The notes: generated from the letters alone by a model not told the origin. A DNA stretch of 64,000 nt from Clostridiales bacterium (GCA_016342415.1 JAEIOD010000022.1:1-64000), one strand, 5' to 3'; counted from the stretch's first letter, positions 44,930-53,138 are shown. Numbers and translations are program-made.

Positions 44930-45035
44930 TTTCATACGTTTCGGCAACTTGGCAATCGTAGGTGTGACCCCTTAGACCCATAGTTTTGCGTCCCAAAATT
45001 TCTTCTGGTTTGCTATTATCGTTGTACCTTATTTC
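44930..45035 (-). ncRNA. c-di-GMP-I (GEMM-I) riboswitch
   Basis: Read on the - strand, the conserved GEMM-I blocks appear in order: AGCAAACC, GAAA, GGGACGCAAA, GGGTCTAA, and a closing ATTGCCAAGTTGCC stem with its receptor-like helix. The arrangement of the GAAA tetraloop, the GGGACGCAAA core and the final paired stem is that of the class I c-di-GMP aptamer. A terminator and then the VanZ-like gene follow. Confidence 0.85.
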
Positions 45036-45080
45036 ATATATACACACTATACTAGGTTTTTAAACAAAAAACAACAAAAC

Positions 45081-45133
45081 GGCATAACTAACACATTATA
45101 AGGCATAACTAATCCGTTTTAAAACATAAACAA
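45081..45133. repeat. Three 21-bp-period direct repeats, candidate operator
   Basis: GGCATAACTAA (45081), GGCATAACTAA (45102) and AACATAAACAA (45123) repeat every 21 bp. They lie just upstream of the riboswitch transcript of the VanZ-like gene and on the far side of the + gene at 45428. The two-turn period is like LytTR operators but the sequence differs from the TGGCTAAATA sites. They could serve another regulator, such as the LytTR proteins at 42865 or 47979. Confidence 0.55.
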
Positions 45134-45323
45134 CCCGTTATACAGTGTAATTGGTCGGTTGGAAGTCAGCTACTGAAATTCAATATGTTTTTACTTCGTA
45201 AACTGAAGCTGGAAACATGATTTTAGAAGGTATAAAGGCACTTTTAAATACTATTAATGACAAGAAAAAAGTGCGATGTCTTATCACATAAGTTACGTTT
45301 TGGAAGCGATAATTAACAAATAC

Positions 45324-45353
45324 TGTCTAAATGTACCATCATATGTCTAAATG
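45324..45353 (+). promoter_or_regulatory. LytTR-type direct repeat upstream of membrane protein gene
   Basis: TGTCTAAATG occurs at 45324 and 45344, a 20-bp period. No -10 box sits at the 33-34-bp distance seen in the other sites; the nearest candidate is TATACA at 45395. The repeat is convincing, but promoter control is less certain than for the other sites. Confidence 0.5.
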
Positions 45354-45427
45354 TACCATATTGTTTCTTAAATATGAAATTTTATGGTACCGTTTATACA
45401 ATAATTTATTTGGAAAGAAGGATAAAT

Positions 45428-46606
45428 ATGGACATGATTGGTTTAGGGAGTTACAACTTTAAAATTAACGTGTGGACAATTAGTTTTCTTTTGTGTCTTA
45501 TAATGATTATGTTGCCTTATATGATGAAAAGAAGAACAGTTGCGGGTATTAATTATGGATATTTTCTAGGCAGTAAGTATAAAACATTACTTGGACTCAG
45601 GGCGAATATTATCATACTCATAATGGCCATGATACAATGTTATTGTTCTGTCAGTTTGTGTATGGATGATACTTCAAAACATTGGATGAATGACTTGCTT
45701 TTATTAAATGCAATTATTTTACTAAGTTATTTTATCTTCTATATTATCATCAAAAATCCTAGAGTCAAAAGGGAGATATTAAAAGCTCATTTTTTAGGAT
45801 TATATTATGATAGTGATGAAATTCCCGAATTAAAAGCTGATTTAGTTACAAATATGAGTAATGGCAATTGTTCAAAAAAAATATTATCTGATGACATTCT
45901 TGATTACTTTGAAACAATAACACCTGAAACTTTATGCGCTTTTGACGAAATCTTTGGACCATCTTCCATTCTTTATAACCGTTCAGGCAGTATCAAACGT
46001 TTTTATAAAAGACATTATGCCAAGAAGCCATATGATTATTCTACCACCAGTGGATTAAGTCCGCTTTCTCATGAATTCTTTTTGCTATTTCAAAATAACC
46101 ATCAGCAAGAAACTTACGCTCTTGAAATCCTAAGATTGTTTAATACTACCTACACAAAGAACTTTAGTGATCAAAAAATAGACAACTTAATCAGACTGAT
46201 GGCTCATATCAATGAATGTGGTAATGAGAGTATTTTAGGTTCAACTAAGTTTCTAAATCAATTAACGGATTATCTAGTTGAAGCGATAGAAGGTGAACCC
46301 CACAGGGATATGATCTCGTATAGAGAAGTCAAAGAGGTCTTTCTTATAAAAGAAGTATTTGGTTACATCAGTAAAAGCTTGTCTGCAAAAGAAGATAAAA
46401 TATTTTATGTAAGTGCTGTAAACCTAAACAATAGACTTCATACCAGTAAGGGTTATATTGGTCACTTCAATTATAAAAACCATATTGGTGAAATAATGAA
46501 GGCTGTTTATAATGAAAAAAACAACAGTACAAAACAGTTTAGTGAAAAAGTACTAGATGACTATAAAGCGTTATACTCTTTTCAACTCATGGAACTATTG
46601 AATTAA
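45428..46606 (+). CDS. Hypothetical membrane protein, paralog of the next gene
   Basis: The protein has 392 residues from the ATG at 45428, which has AAGGA upstream; an earlier in-frame ATG at 45374 lies before the candidate -10 box. Three N-terminal TM segments (about 11-31, 53-76 and 87-107) precede a cytosolic domain of about 280 residues. The first part contains 'VAGINYGYFLGSKYK', and the soluble part 'AFDEIFGPSSILYN' and 'YALEILRLFN'. All three blocks recur in the protein at 46733. No family is recognised. It is surrounded by LytTR regulators and a direct-repeat operator, so it may be a sensor or output of that network. Confidence 0.6.
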   Translation: MDMIGLGSYNFKINVWTISFLLCLIMIMLPYMMKRRTVAGINYGYFLGSKYKTLLGLRANIIILIMAMIQCYCSVSLCMDDTSKHWMNDLLLLNAIILLSYFIFYIIIKNPRVKREILKAHFLGLYYDSDEIPELKADLVTNMSNGNCSKKILSDDILDYFETITPETLCAFDEIFGPSSILYNRSGSIKRFYKRHYAKKPYDYSTTSGLSPLSHEFFLLFQNNHQQETYALEILRLFNTTYTKNFSDQKIDNLIRLMAHINECGNESILGSTKFLNQLTDYLVEAIEGEPHRDMISYREVKEVFLIKEVFGYISKSLSAKEDKIFYVSAVNLNNRLHTSKGYIGHFNYKNHIGEIMKAVYNEKNNSTKQFSEKVLDDYKALYSFQLMELLN

Positions 46607-46651
46607 TAATTCCATGTTATGTTTGTGTGAAAAAATATTAATATTTTATTA

Positions 46652-46685
46652 TCCTGCACCACAGGATTTCGAGAAATGGTATAAT
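46652..46685 (+). promoter_or_regulatory. Candidate promoter with palindrome upstream of 46733
   Basis: The palindrome ATCCTG/CAGGAT (46652-46667) lies 12 bp before TATAAT (46680-46685). It may be an operator overlapping the -35 region. The gene starts 47 nt downstream. Confidence 0.45.
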
Positions 46686-46732
46686 GTTTTGTATTGTGGT
46701 GGATAAGGAAATATTATAGATGGGAAGAGAAT

Positions 46733-47902
46733 ATGTTAAATGAAATCATATCAAATAATGTCTTATGGTTGGTGATGATTACAGTCAATGTTTTACTGGG
46801 TGGTCTTTCACTTGTATTACCCAAGAAGCAGGTTTTAGGAATCAACTATGAAGACTACTTAAATCATTCTTATAAAGTAAAAGGCATTTTGCTGCATCAT
46901 ATAAGAACGGCAGTTTCAGCACTGAGCATTGTTTCATTATTGTGGCTTGTGATTCCTGGAAATTCAATAAGAGAGTGGTATTTCTATGTGTTGACTGTAT
47001 GTACTGTGTTTCATATAGTCTATGCAATTAGATATGAAATACTGATCAATAAAAAAGTAAAAACCGCTATTTATAAATCGGAGTTTTCTGGTTTGTATTT
47101 AGCTTATGATAATTTGGATACAAAATATTCGGATATGACTGTTAAAAATGGTATGCGTACTGAAAAGACACTGTCGCCTGAGGTGATAAGATACTTTGGT
47201 ACATATAACAGTGAAACGATTAAAACGTTTCATGAGATATTTGCGCCGTCGTCATTTTTATATGAACATACCGCAGCGTATAAAAAGGACTACCAAAAAG
47301 AGTTTAACGGCAGTCCGTGTGAGTATAAATCAAAATCAGGATCATACTATTTACCATATGAGTTTATTGAGTTGTTTCAGCAGACACCTCATCAAAGTGA
47401 ATGGTCTTTGGAGATTCTCAAACTACTAAACTGTGATCATCAGACCATAGATAACTTAGTGTTATTACTGGCATCCGTACGTCTTATGGGCCAACAACAA
47501 GAACTATTCACTGTAGAGTTTCTTATGGCATTAAATCCATACTTCATGACTATTGCAAACGAAGAGGTTATTAAGGTGAAAATCCCATCAAGAATTGTTA
47601 GGGAAAACAAGTTGCTAAGAGAGCTTCACCACTATATTTTAATGACTCTTGAAAGAGACAACAGTATTAGATTTTTTAGAGAAGCCATCAACCTTTATAA
47701 GTCTTTCTTTAATGCTCACGGGTATATGAGTCATCAAGAGTGTATGGTATATGTGAATTATCTGATGGATCAGTCAAAAGTACTCGAAAATGAACGTATT
47801 GGAAAGTTCATATCAGAATTCTGTGAGGCGTATATCAATAATAACAGTTATAGAGAAAACAATGAACAAACAGAAGAAGTGTTGTATGAAAGGGTCGTAT
47901 GA
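46733..47902 (+). CDS. Hypothetical membrane protein, paralog of 45428
   Basis: The protein has 389 residues from the ATG at 46733; a TTG at 46694 is the earlier alternative. It has the same layout as its neighbour: N-terminal TM helices (about 10-31, 58-78 and 84-104), the block 'VLGINYEDYLNHSYK', then a cytosolic domain with 'TFHEIFAPSSFLYEH' and 'WSLEILKLLN'. The tandem arrangement implies duplication. It precedes the LytTR regulator at 47979 by 76 nt and may be its membrane partner in place of a histidine kinase; this is inferred. Confidence 0.6.
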   Translation: MLNEIISNNVLWLVMITVNVLLGGLSLVLPKKQVLGINYEDYLNHSYKVKGILLHHIRTAVSALSIVSLLWLVIPGNSIREWYFYVLTVCTVFHIVYAIRYEILINKKVKTAIYKSEFSGLYLAYDNLDTKYSDMTVKNGMRTEKTLSPEVIRYFGTYNSETIKTFHEIFAPSSFLYEHTAAYKKDYQKEFNGSPCEYKSKSGSYYLPYEFIELFQQTPHQSEWSLEILKLLNCDHQTIDNLVLLLASVRLMGQQQELFTVEFLMALNPYFMTIANEEVIKVKIPSRIVRENKLLRELHHYILMTLERDNSIRFFREAINLYKSFFNAHGYMSHQECMVYVNYLMDQSKVLENERIGKFISEFCEAYINNNSYRENNEQTEEVLYERVV

Positions 47903-47978
47903 TAAAGTAGAACTAGAGTTAAATGATTTAAAGCATTAAATAGAGAAAGTTAATTCAAGAATGAATTAAGAGGAGTTT

Positions 47979-48710
47979 ATGTTTAGGGTACTGATCTTAG
48001 AAGATGATGTTTTTACATTGGAGAAGTATAAAAAAATAGTTGATGAAACCTTTTTCGGTTGTGATGTTTATACAGCAACAAATGGTGTTCAAGCATTGAA
48101 AGTAGCAGCAAACCATTCACTTGATTTGATGCTTACTGATATTGTTCTGAAAAACAATGAGATAGGATTAAGTGTAGTCAATCAGATTAAAAATATCCAG
48201 CCAGAAATGGATGTCATTGTTATTACTGCAAATAGCGATTATTTAAAAGAGTCTTTGACGTTGAATCCGTACTATTATTTTATGAAACCGATAGATGAAT
48301 TGTTTCTTTCTAAAAAGCTAAATGAATGGCTGCTGCTTAAAAAGAAAGTGACTGATCAGGCATTTAAAACACTAACTTTAGTACTTGATGATGAGGTTGT
48401 CATTGTACCTTTAAAGCATATTTATTATTTTGAAAAGAAATCCAGATATATTAAGGTTAAAACACTCAATAAGTCTTTTACTGTAAAAGGGTCACTTAAA
48501 GATACTTTTTCTAAACTGGACAATCGATTTTGTGTGAGTCATCAATCTTTTATTGTTAATAAAACAAAAATAAGTGATGTATCAATTCAAGAAGATAGAA
48601 ATCGCACCATACGATTTAAAGACTTGAAAGATGAAGTACCACTGAGTCGTTACAAGGCTAAAGAGTTTTTTATGAACCTTTTAGAGTTCTCGGAAGATGA
48701 TGAGTTTTAA
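47979..48710 (+). CDS. LytTR response regulator with intact receiver (4 of 5)
   Basis: This 243-residue protein follows AGAGGAG. The receiver has 'LILEDDVFTLEKYK', acceptor Asp in 'LMLTDIVLKN', 'VITANSDY' and Lys in 'YYFMKPIDE'. The LytTR domain (about 135-235) has 'IYYFEKKSRYIKVKTLNKSF', 'FCVSHQSFIVNKTKI' and 'PLSRYKAKEFF'. It is a close relative of the regulator at 42865. A terminator follows. Confidence 0.88.
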   Translation: MFRVLILEDDVFTLEKYKKIVDETFFGCDVYTATNGVQALKVAANHSLDLMLTDIVLKNNEIGLSVVNQIKNIQPEMDVIVITANSDYLKESLTLNPYYYFMKPIDELFLSKKLNEWLLLKKKVTDQAFKTLTLVLDDEVVIVPLKHIYYFEKKSRYIKVKTLNKSFTVKGSLKDTFSKLDNRFCVSHQSFIVNKTKISDVSIQEDRNRTIRFKDLKDEVPLSRYKAKEFFMNLLEFSEDDEF

Positions 48711-48734
48711 TGTAAATACTCTATAAATGATAAT

Positions 48735-48776
48735 GAGTTAAGTCAGCTTATTTTTAAGCGGACTTAGCTCTTTTAT
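48735..48776 (+). terminator. Intrinsic terminator of the LytTR gene at 47979
   Basis: GAGTTAAGTC pairs with GACTTAGCTC, with an inner GCTTA/TAAGC stem, and is followed by TTTTATTTTA. Its 3' arm is also the first part of the duplicated segment found again at 50158. Confidence 0.8.
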
Positions 48777-48910
48777 TTTATCAAATTTCCAATTGCTTAA
48801 TTACTATAAAATGGAACTATAAGGTTTAGGCTAAAGAGTAGTCTCAATTGTCTAAGTATGCATCTATATGGCTAATTACGAGAGTATCGTTAAATAAGAG
48901 TTGATTAATG
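48763..48910 (+). repeat. 148-bp duplicated promoter segment, copy 1
   Basis: These 148 bases align without gaps to 50158-50305, with roughly 90% identity by eye. Both copies carry the LytTR-type direct repeat. The copy here lies between the LytTR gene at 47979 and the secreted-protein gene at 49175. Confidence 0.8.
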
Positions 48911-48918
48911 AATAGAAT
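48849..48918 (+). promoter_or_regulatory. LytTR-type promoter 4
   Basis: TGTCTAAGTA (48849) and TGGCTAATTA (48869) lie 20 bp apart. A 34-bp gap leads to TAGAAT (48913-48918). A strong hairpin begins 12 nt after the -10 box. Confidence 0.6.
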
Positions 48919-48930
48919 AGATGTTTGAGC

Positions 48931-48965
48931 ATAGACTCTCTGATCAATCAGAGAGTCTATATTTT
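48931..48965 (+). terminator. 14-bp hairpin directly after promoter 4
   Basis: ATAGACTCTCTGAT pairs perfectly with ATCAGAGAGTCTAT around two bases and is followed by ATTTTG. It would end or stall RNA made from promoter 4 after about 40 nt. The remaining leader to 49174 (about 210 nt) holds further short inverted repeats, such as AGATTT/AAATCT, and no gene. Confidence 0.65.
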
Positions 48966-49174
48966 GAAATAAAAGATTTATAGAAAAATTGTTCTTAAGG
49001 TGTAAGATTTTATGATTTCAATCGTTTATATAATATAGGGATTTGGAATAAGTATTAAAACTCATGATACTTAATACCTTTTTTCAGATTTAAGAAGGCA
49101 ACACTAAATCTGGTCAAATATAAAAAAAAATTTGATTACCATATTTAGATAAACGATTGAACTAGGGGTGAAAG

Positions 49175-49810
49175 ATGAAAAGAGCAATGACTTTAATGAT
49201 GGTTATCACAATACTATTTACAGCTACGATTCCAGCGTTTGCGGAAAATCAAACCAGTCCAGCAGGACTAGTAAGAGAAGATGAGAGAATAAACATTGAC
49301 GACTTAGTAGACTATATGAGTGATGATGGTATAACTACAAGATCTAACAGATTTAGATATTATTATACAGAAACACCGTATTCTTATCATACAACAAGTA
49401 TTGCAACTGAAGAGGATATTGATGCAGCTATTGAGTTGGCAAGTAGAGAACTTAATATTGCAGTCTTCTTCTTAGGAGGAGCAGTTGGCAAGGTTGCCGT
49501 AAAAGCAGCACTATCAAATGTTGCGAAAAATGAACTTAAAAGAATAGTCATTAAACAAGCCAAAATTGCTTCTGGTATTGCCGTGACACATCTCTTTATT
49601 TCTGAAGGAATGAATTATCTAAGATTTAAAGCTGTAAAATCTAAAATTAGCAAGAAGACAAAAACGAAGTGGCGAGAAAACCTAGCGACGGGTCGAGTGG
49701 ATGCTGTCAGTGAATGGGTAACATATAAAAGAGTTAACTATTACCGTGAAGGACCGAATTCATCTTGGATTAGCAATGGCACAACATATGATACGATAAG
49801 GATTAGATAA
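49175..49810 (+). CDS. Secreted hypothetical protein
   Basis: This 211-residue protein has a clear signal peptide ('MKRAMTLMMVITILFTATIP' then AFA cleavage). The mature part contains a Gly/Ala-rich amphipathic or hydrophobic stretch ('LNIAVFFLGGAVGKVAVKAA', about residues 90-112) and a second at about 135-150. Its basic, Tyr/Trp-rich end is 'WRENLATGRVDAVSEWVTYK' followed by a tail ending in 'TIRIR'. It is followed at once by a 56-aa two-TM protein. A secreted toxin- or bacteriocin-like protein with a small immunity partner is possible but unproven. GGGG precedes the ATG. Confidence 0.6.
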   Translation: MKRAMTLMMVITILFTATIPAFAENQTSPAGLVREDERINIDDLVDYMSDDGITTRSNRFRYYYTETPYSYHTTSIATEEDIDAAIELASRELNIAVFFLGGAVGKVAVKAALSNVAKNELKRIVIKQAKIASGIAVTHLFISEGMNYLRFKAVKSKISKKTKTKWRENLATGRVDAVSEWVTYKRVNYYREGPNSSWISNGTTYDTIRIR

Positions 49811-49811
49811 T

Positions 49812-49982
49812 ATGTTAGAAAAGAAAACCATAAAATATTATGTACTCTATTTTGTGATTTATGCAGTATTGGCTTTGTTATACATGTGGATTAGAAGATA
49901 TAATAACTACTTGGCATTTGCATATGCTATTTCGGTTATATGTATAATAATTTACATGGTGAGGAAGTATTTAAAGGATTAG
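49812..49982 (+). CDS. 56-aa two-TM membrane peptide
   Basis: This small ORF starts one base after the secreted protein's stop, so it is translationally coupled. It has a basic N-terminus (MLEKKTIK), two hydrophobic helices (about 8-26 and 31-49) and a basic end (RKYLKD). The size and placement suit an immunity or accessory protein for its neighbour; no family is recognised. Confidence 0.6.
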   Translation: MLEKKTIKYYVLYFVIYAVLALLYMWIRRYNNYLAFAYAISVICIIIYMVRKYLKD

Positions 49983-50036
49983 GAAATAGGTTAAAAAGCT
50001 GTACGAATACAAGTAAACAAACACAATAACATTAAG

Positions 50037-50083
50037 AAACATGTCAGAAACAAGGGAAGCTCTGTTGTTCTGACATGTTTTAT
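50037..50083 (+). terminator. Intrinsic terminator
   Basis: ACATGTCAGAA (50039-50049) pairs with TTCTGACATGT (50068-50078) and is followed by TTTATTC. It ends the secreted-protein operon. From here to 50341 only the second copy of the duplicated promoter segment is seen. Confidence 0.8.
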
Positions 50084-50157
50084 TCTTTATTAAACAATAT
50101 TAAGAAGGATTTGATCTTTCTTAGGTATTTCTTTAATCAAAATTCTGAAACAAGTTA

Positions 50158-50305
50158 CTTAGTTCTTTTATTTTATCAAATTTCCAATTGGTTAATTTCT
50201 ATAAAATGTAACTATGAGGTTTAGGTTAAAGAACAGTCTCAATTGTCTAAATATGCATCTATATGGCTAATTACGACAGTATCGTTAAATTAGAGTTGAT
50301 TAATG
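50158..50305 (+). repeat. 148-bp duplicated promoter segment, copy 2
   Basis: This is a gap-free copy of 48763-48910. Here it leads directly into the LytTR gene at 50342. Confidence 0.8.
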
Positions 50306-50313
50306 GTTATGCT
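50244..50313 (+). promoter_or_regulatory. LytTR-type promoter 5, upstream of LytTR gene 50342
   Basis: TGTCTAAATA (50244) and TGGCTAATTA (50264) lie 20 bp apart. A 34-bp gap leads to TATGCT (50308-50313). The LytTR gene starts 28 nt later, which suggests autoregulation. Confidence 0.6.
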
Positions 50314-50341
50314 TGTCTTGCGTATTTGTGGAGGAGATTTT

Positions 50342-51100
50342 ATGGAAATACTAATTATTTCATCAAAAGAGAATGCTCACAAGATAATAAATGATGCCTT
50401 ATCTAATTTAAACTTTGAAGTTGAAGTAGAAAATTTAAATGATGAGAATGAAAAAGATTTTAATTTTAATAAAAACTACAGTTTGGTTTTTATTAATGAT
50501 GAGGATTTTTTCAATTACTCATATCATTTTAAAGCATTTGTTTTCAGTCATTTATTAAGAACTAAAACGCCAACAATGGTTTTCTTAGACGATAAGAAAA
50601 GGGTTGATGTTTTCTGTGGCTTAAATTTGATGGATTATTTCTTTACTCCAGTGGATTGGCAAAGAGTTAATTTAAGAATGAAGGTAGTTGAACAGGATAA
50701 AAAGAATAGTATTGCTAAATTAGCTGAAGACTCTATTCCTAATAAGTATGTGATAAAAACAAAAGGTGAAGTACTTCTGCTGGATTATGATCAAATTAGA
50801 TTTTTTGAAAAGGAAGGTAAAAAACTGTATGTCCACCTTTTAGACCAAACCGTTACTGTAAATGAAAGTGTTAAAGCTCTAATGACAAAAATTCCCAAGT
50901 CTTTTGTGAGAGTTCACAATTCTTATGTCGTTAATACAAAATACATTTCAAAAATAGTTGAGGTCGGTAATCGATCATATCAAGTGATATTCGAGAACTT
51001 TGATAAAGTGGCCTATATGAGTAGATATAGATCCGATGCTTTATTAAAAGACTATTATAAGTTAGACAATAAAGACGTTGTTAAAGTTGTGAATATATAA
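50342..51100 (+). CDS. LytTR transcription regulator with pseudo-receiver domain (5 of 5)
   Basis: The protein has 252 residues from the ATG at 50342, which has GGAGGAG upstream; the earlier in-frame start at 50303 overlaps the -10 box. The receiver-like part lacks the acidic pair ('LIISSKENAHK'), has 'VFINDEDF' at the acceptor site and Thr in place of the conserved Lys ('YFFTPVDWQ'). The LytTR domain (about 140-240) has 'IRFFEKEGKKLYVHL', 'FVRVHNSYVVNTKYI' and 'MSRYRSDALL'. It is most like the protein at 34781. It probably responds to something other than phosphorylation. Confidence 0.8.
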   Translation: MEILIISSKENAHKIINDALSNLNFEVEVENLNDENEKDFNFNKNYSLVFINDEDFFNYSYHFKAFVFSHLLRTKTPTMVFLDDKKRVDVFCGLNLMDYFFTPVDWQRVNLRMKVVEQDKKNSIAKLAEDSIPNKYVIKTKGEVLLLDYDQIRFFEKEGKKLYVHLLDQTVTVNESVKALMTKIPKSFVRVHNSYVVNTKYISKIVEVGNRSYQVIFENFDKVAYMSRYRSDALLKDYYKLDNKDVVKVVNI

Positions 51101-51148
51101 AATAATTACAAAGGTTAAATAACATAATCACAAGCAAATTAGTTAATA

Positions 51149-51177
51149 AAACACTGTCATTTTTGGTAGTGTTTTTA
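51149..51177 (+). terminator. Intrinsic terminator of LytTR gene 50342
   Basis: AAACACT pairs with AGTGTTT across a loop containing GTCATTTTTGGT and is followed by TTATTTG. Confidence 0.7.
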
Positions 51178-51317
51178 TTTGAATAAATAACATCAACTAT
51201 TGTTCTAAGACATGGAGTGCTAAGGTGTTTGAAAATACTTGTGTTGTCTATGTTTACAAATAACTGTTGGGAAACAAATCGGCTCTATTATGTGATAGTT
51301 TGAAAGTGGGAGGTATT

Positions 51318-53051
51318 ATGATGAAGAAGATAATGGTATTTATTTTGATGTTAATATTATTGCCAGGCGTTTATGCCGATGAAAAGGAGTTAACACCGGA
51401 AGAAACGAATGTACTAATTGAGGAGTTTGGAGAAGAACTAGAAACGTTTGAAGTTTTGAGTGAGACAGACGGTTATAAGGTTGTCGGAAAATGGTCTGAT
51501 GAAATGGGGTATTATGGTTATTACTATGACAAGAATACAAATGAAATGAGGTTTTTAGCTAGAGAATATAATTATGGTGAAATGGTTGAAGTTAATCCAC
51601 ACTATGCTGTATTTAGAGATTATAAATGGAATATAGCAATTAATCAACGCATACCTATCTTTCCAAGAGATTCAACTGGGATTTATAAAAGTACAGGTTC
51701 TTTACTAGAACTTGAATTGATTGACAATCAAGCTCTCTATGTAGAAAATGGTACCAGTTATATACCATATGAGTTAATTCTAGATGCTTATAATTTTGAA
51801 AAAATAAACAATGAGTACATAAATGAAGATTATAAAATAAGTTTATCTGGTAATAATATTAAGATGACATCACGAGACAGTGAGTTGGTGACAGATATAA
51901 AAACGAATAAAAAAGGTGATGTGCCTGTAAAAGTTTTCTGTGAAAGTCTTGGACTTGAGGTTTATTGGAATCCGTACTTTAATCTAATTCTTTTAGAGGG
52001 AGACATAAAACCTATAGAAAAAGAAATCGTTAAGGAGGTTAAGAAATTAAAAGGAAACTTTTTAACGATAGAACATTTGGAAGAGAATACACCACTACCT
52101 TATGAAATAAAAGATGGTTATGGATTGATGACAGAAACCCTTGAAGCGATTACTAAAAGAGTATCTTCAGAACCAATGATATTTGACAAGGGTTATGCGG
52201 TTATAAAAGATACTAAGTATGGACTGATTGATCAAGAAGGTCAAATAATCATGGGTCCAACAAAAGAATGGATCAAAGTGCACCCTGACTTATCACTGAC
52301 TTACAGAGTAGGCAGTACAGTGACTCATATAACCTCAGATGGAGAGGCTTATGATCTGTCGCTTTTAATAAATGACTTGCTAATCAATGAGGGATTAATT
52401 ATAGATCAGTATAACAACCGAATATATGATACAGATATGAAGTTGTTATATGAGAAAGATAAGAAATATCCAATTGTAGATGCCACAAAAGACAGAGTCA
52501 TGCTTTGTGATAGTCACGAAACGATGTCTGGTGGTAATTTCGTAGAAGATTATGAAGGTATTAGTGTGATATCATCAGGACTACTGACAAGAACTTTGGA
52601 CCGTGAAATATCATATTATATGAATGATTCATGGAGTTATAGTCTGAAAACAAATGGAAGGTATTTGACCAGTTTTGATTTTGTTTCAGAAGATATGACT
52701 ATTGGTATGTTTTTAGGAGATGTTGAAAATTATACGGTTGTTGTAAATGGTTTTGAGTTTGATTTGGAATCAGGCATTTTGCTGGAAGTAATTGATAATA
52801 ATTATGTCATTATTGATAGAGGTATTGATTTATTAATGCTTGATAATAACGAGAAAAAGGTGGTATTTTTAAACTCAGGAAAGAGCAATGATTTAGATGA
52901 ATTTGATTCGTTTGATGTAGTTCAATATTCATTTTCTGATAATCAATGTTTCTACTATGGAGGTGGTTTTTACTTTGACACCTTAGATGAACAAAAATAC
53001 TTAAAACACATAGATGGCAGATCATTTGATGTCAGTGATTTGGATAATTAA
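51318..53051 (+). CDS. Secreted protein with copper-amine-oxidase-N-like and WG-type repeats
   Basis: The protein has 577 residues from the ATG at 51318, which has GGGAGG upstream; an in-frame ATG at 51267 lacks a site. A signal peptide ('MMKKIMVFILMLILLPGVYA') is followed by an acidic mature protein. Residues about 135-235 resemble the Cu_amine_oxidN1/stalk domain found in Firmicute surface proteins ('GTSYIPYELILDAYNF', 'VPVKVFCESLGLEVYWNPYF'). Later 'YAVIKDTKYGLIDQEGQIIM' is a WG-like repeat. It is likely an envelope-associated structural or binding protein; no enzyme signature is seen. Confidence 0.65.
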   Translation: MMKKIMVFILMLILLPGVYADEKELTPEETNVLIEEFGEELETFEVLSETDGYKVVGKWSDEMGYYGYYYDKNTNEMRFLAREYNYGEMVEVNPHYAVFRDYKWNIAINQRIPIFPRDSTGIYKSTGSLLELELIDNQALYVENGTSYIPYELILDAYNFEKINNEYINEDYKISLSGNNIKMTSRDSELVTDIKTNKKGDVPVKVFCESLGLEVYWNPYFNLILLEGDIKPIEKEIVKEVKKLKGNFLTIEHLEENTPLPYEIKDGYGLMTETLEAITKRVSSEPMIFDKGYAVIKDTKYGLIDQEGQIIMGPTKEWIKVHPDLSLTYRVGSTVTHITSDGEAYDLSLLINDLLINEGLIIDQYNNRIYDTDMKLLYEKDKKYPIVDATKDRVMLCDSHETMSGGNFVEDYEGISVISSGLLTRTLDREISYYMNDSWSYSLKTNGRYLTSFDFVSEDMTIGMFLGDVENYTVVVNGFEFDLESGILLEVIDNNYVIIDRGIDLLMLDNNEKKVVFLNSGKSNDLDEFDSFDVVQYSFSDNQCFYYGGGFYFDTLDEQKYLKHIDGRSFDVSDLDN

Positions 53052-53067
53052 AGCAAAATATTGGACG

Positions 53068-53137
53068 TGGCTAAACAAGGTCATAATGTGTCTAAATCTG
53101 CCATGTTTGTTTTTATAATAATGAGAGTAATTATAAT
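53068..53137 (+). promoter_or_regulatory. LytTR-type promoter 6
   Basis: TGGCTAAACA (53068) and TGTCTAAATC (53089) lie 21 bp apart. A 33-bp gap leads to TATAAT (53132-53137). A terminator hairpin begins 2 nt after the -10 box. Confidence 0.6.
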
Positions 53138-53138
53138 T

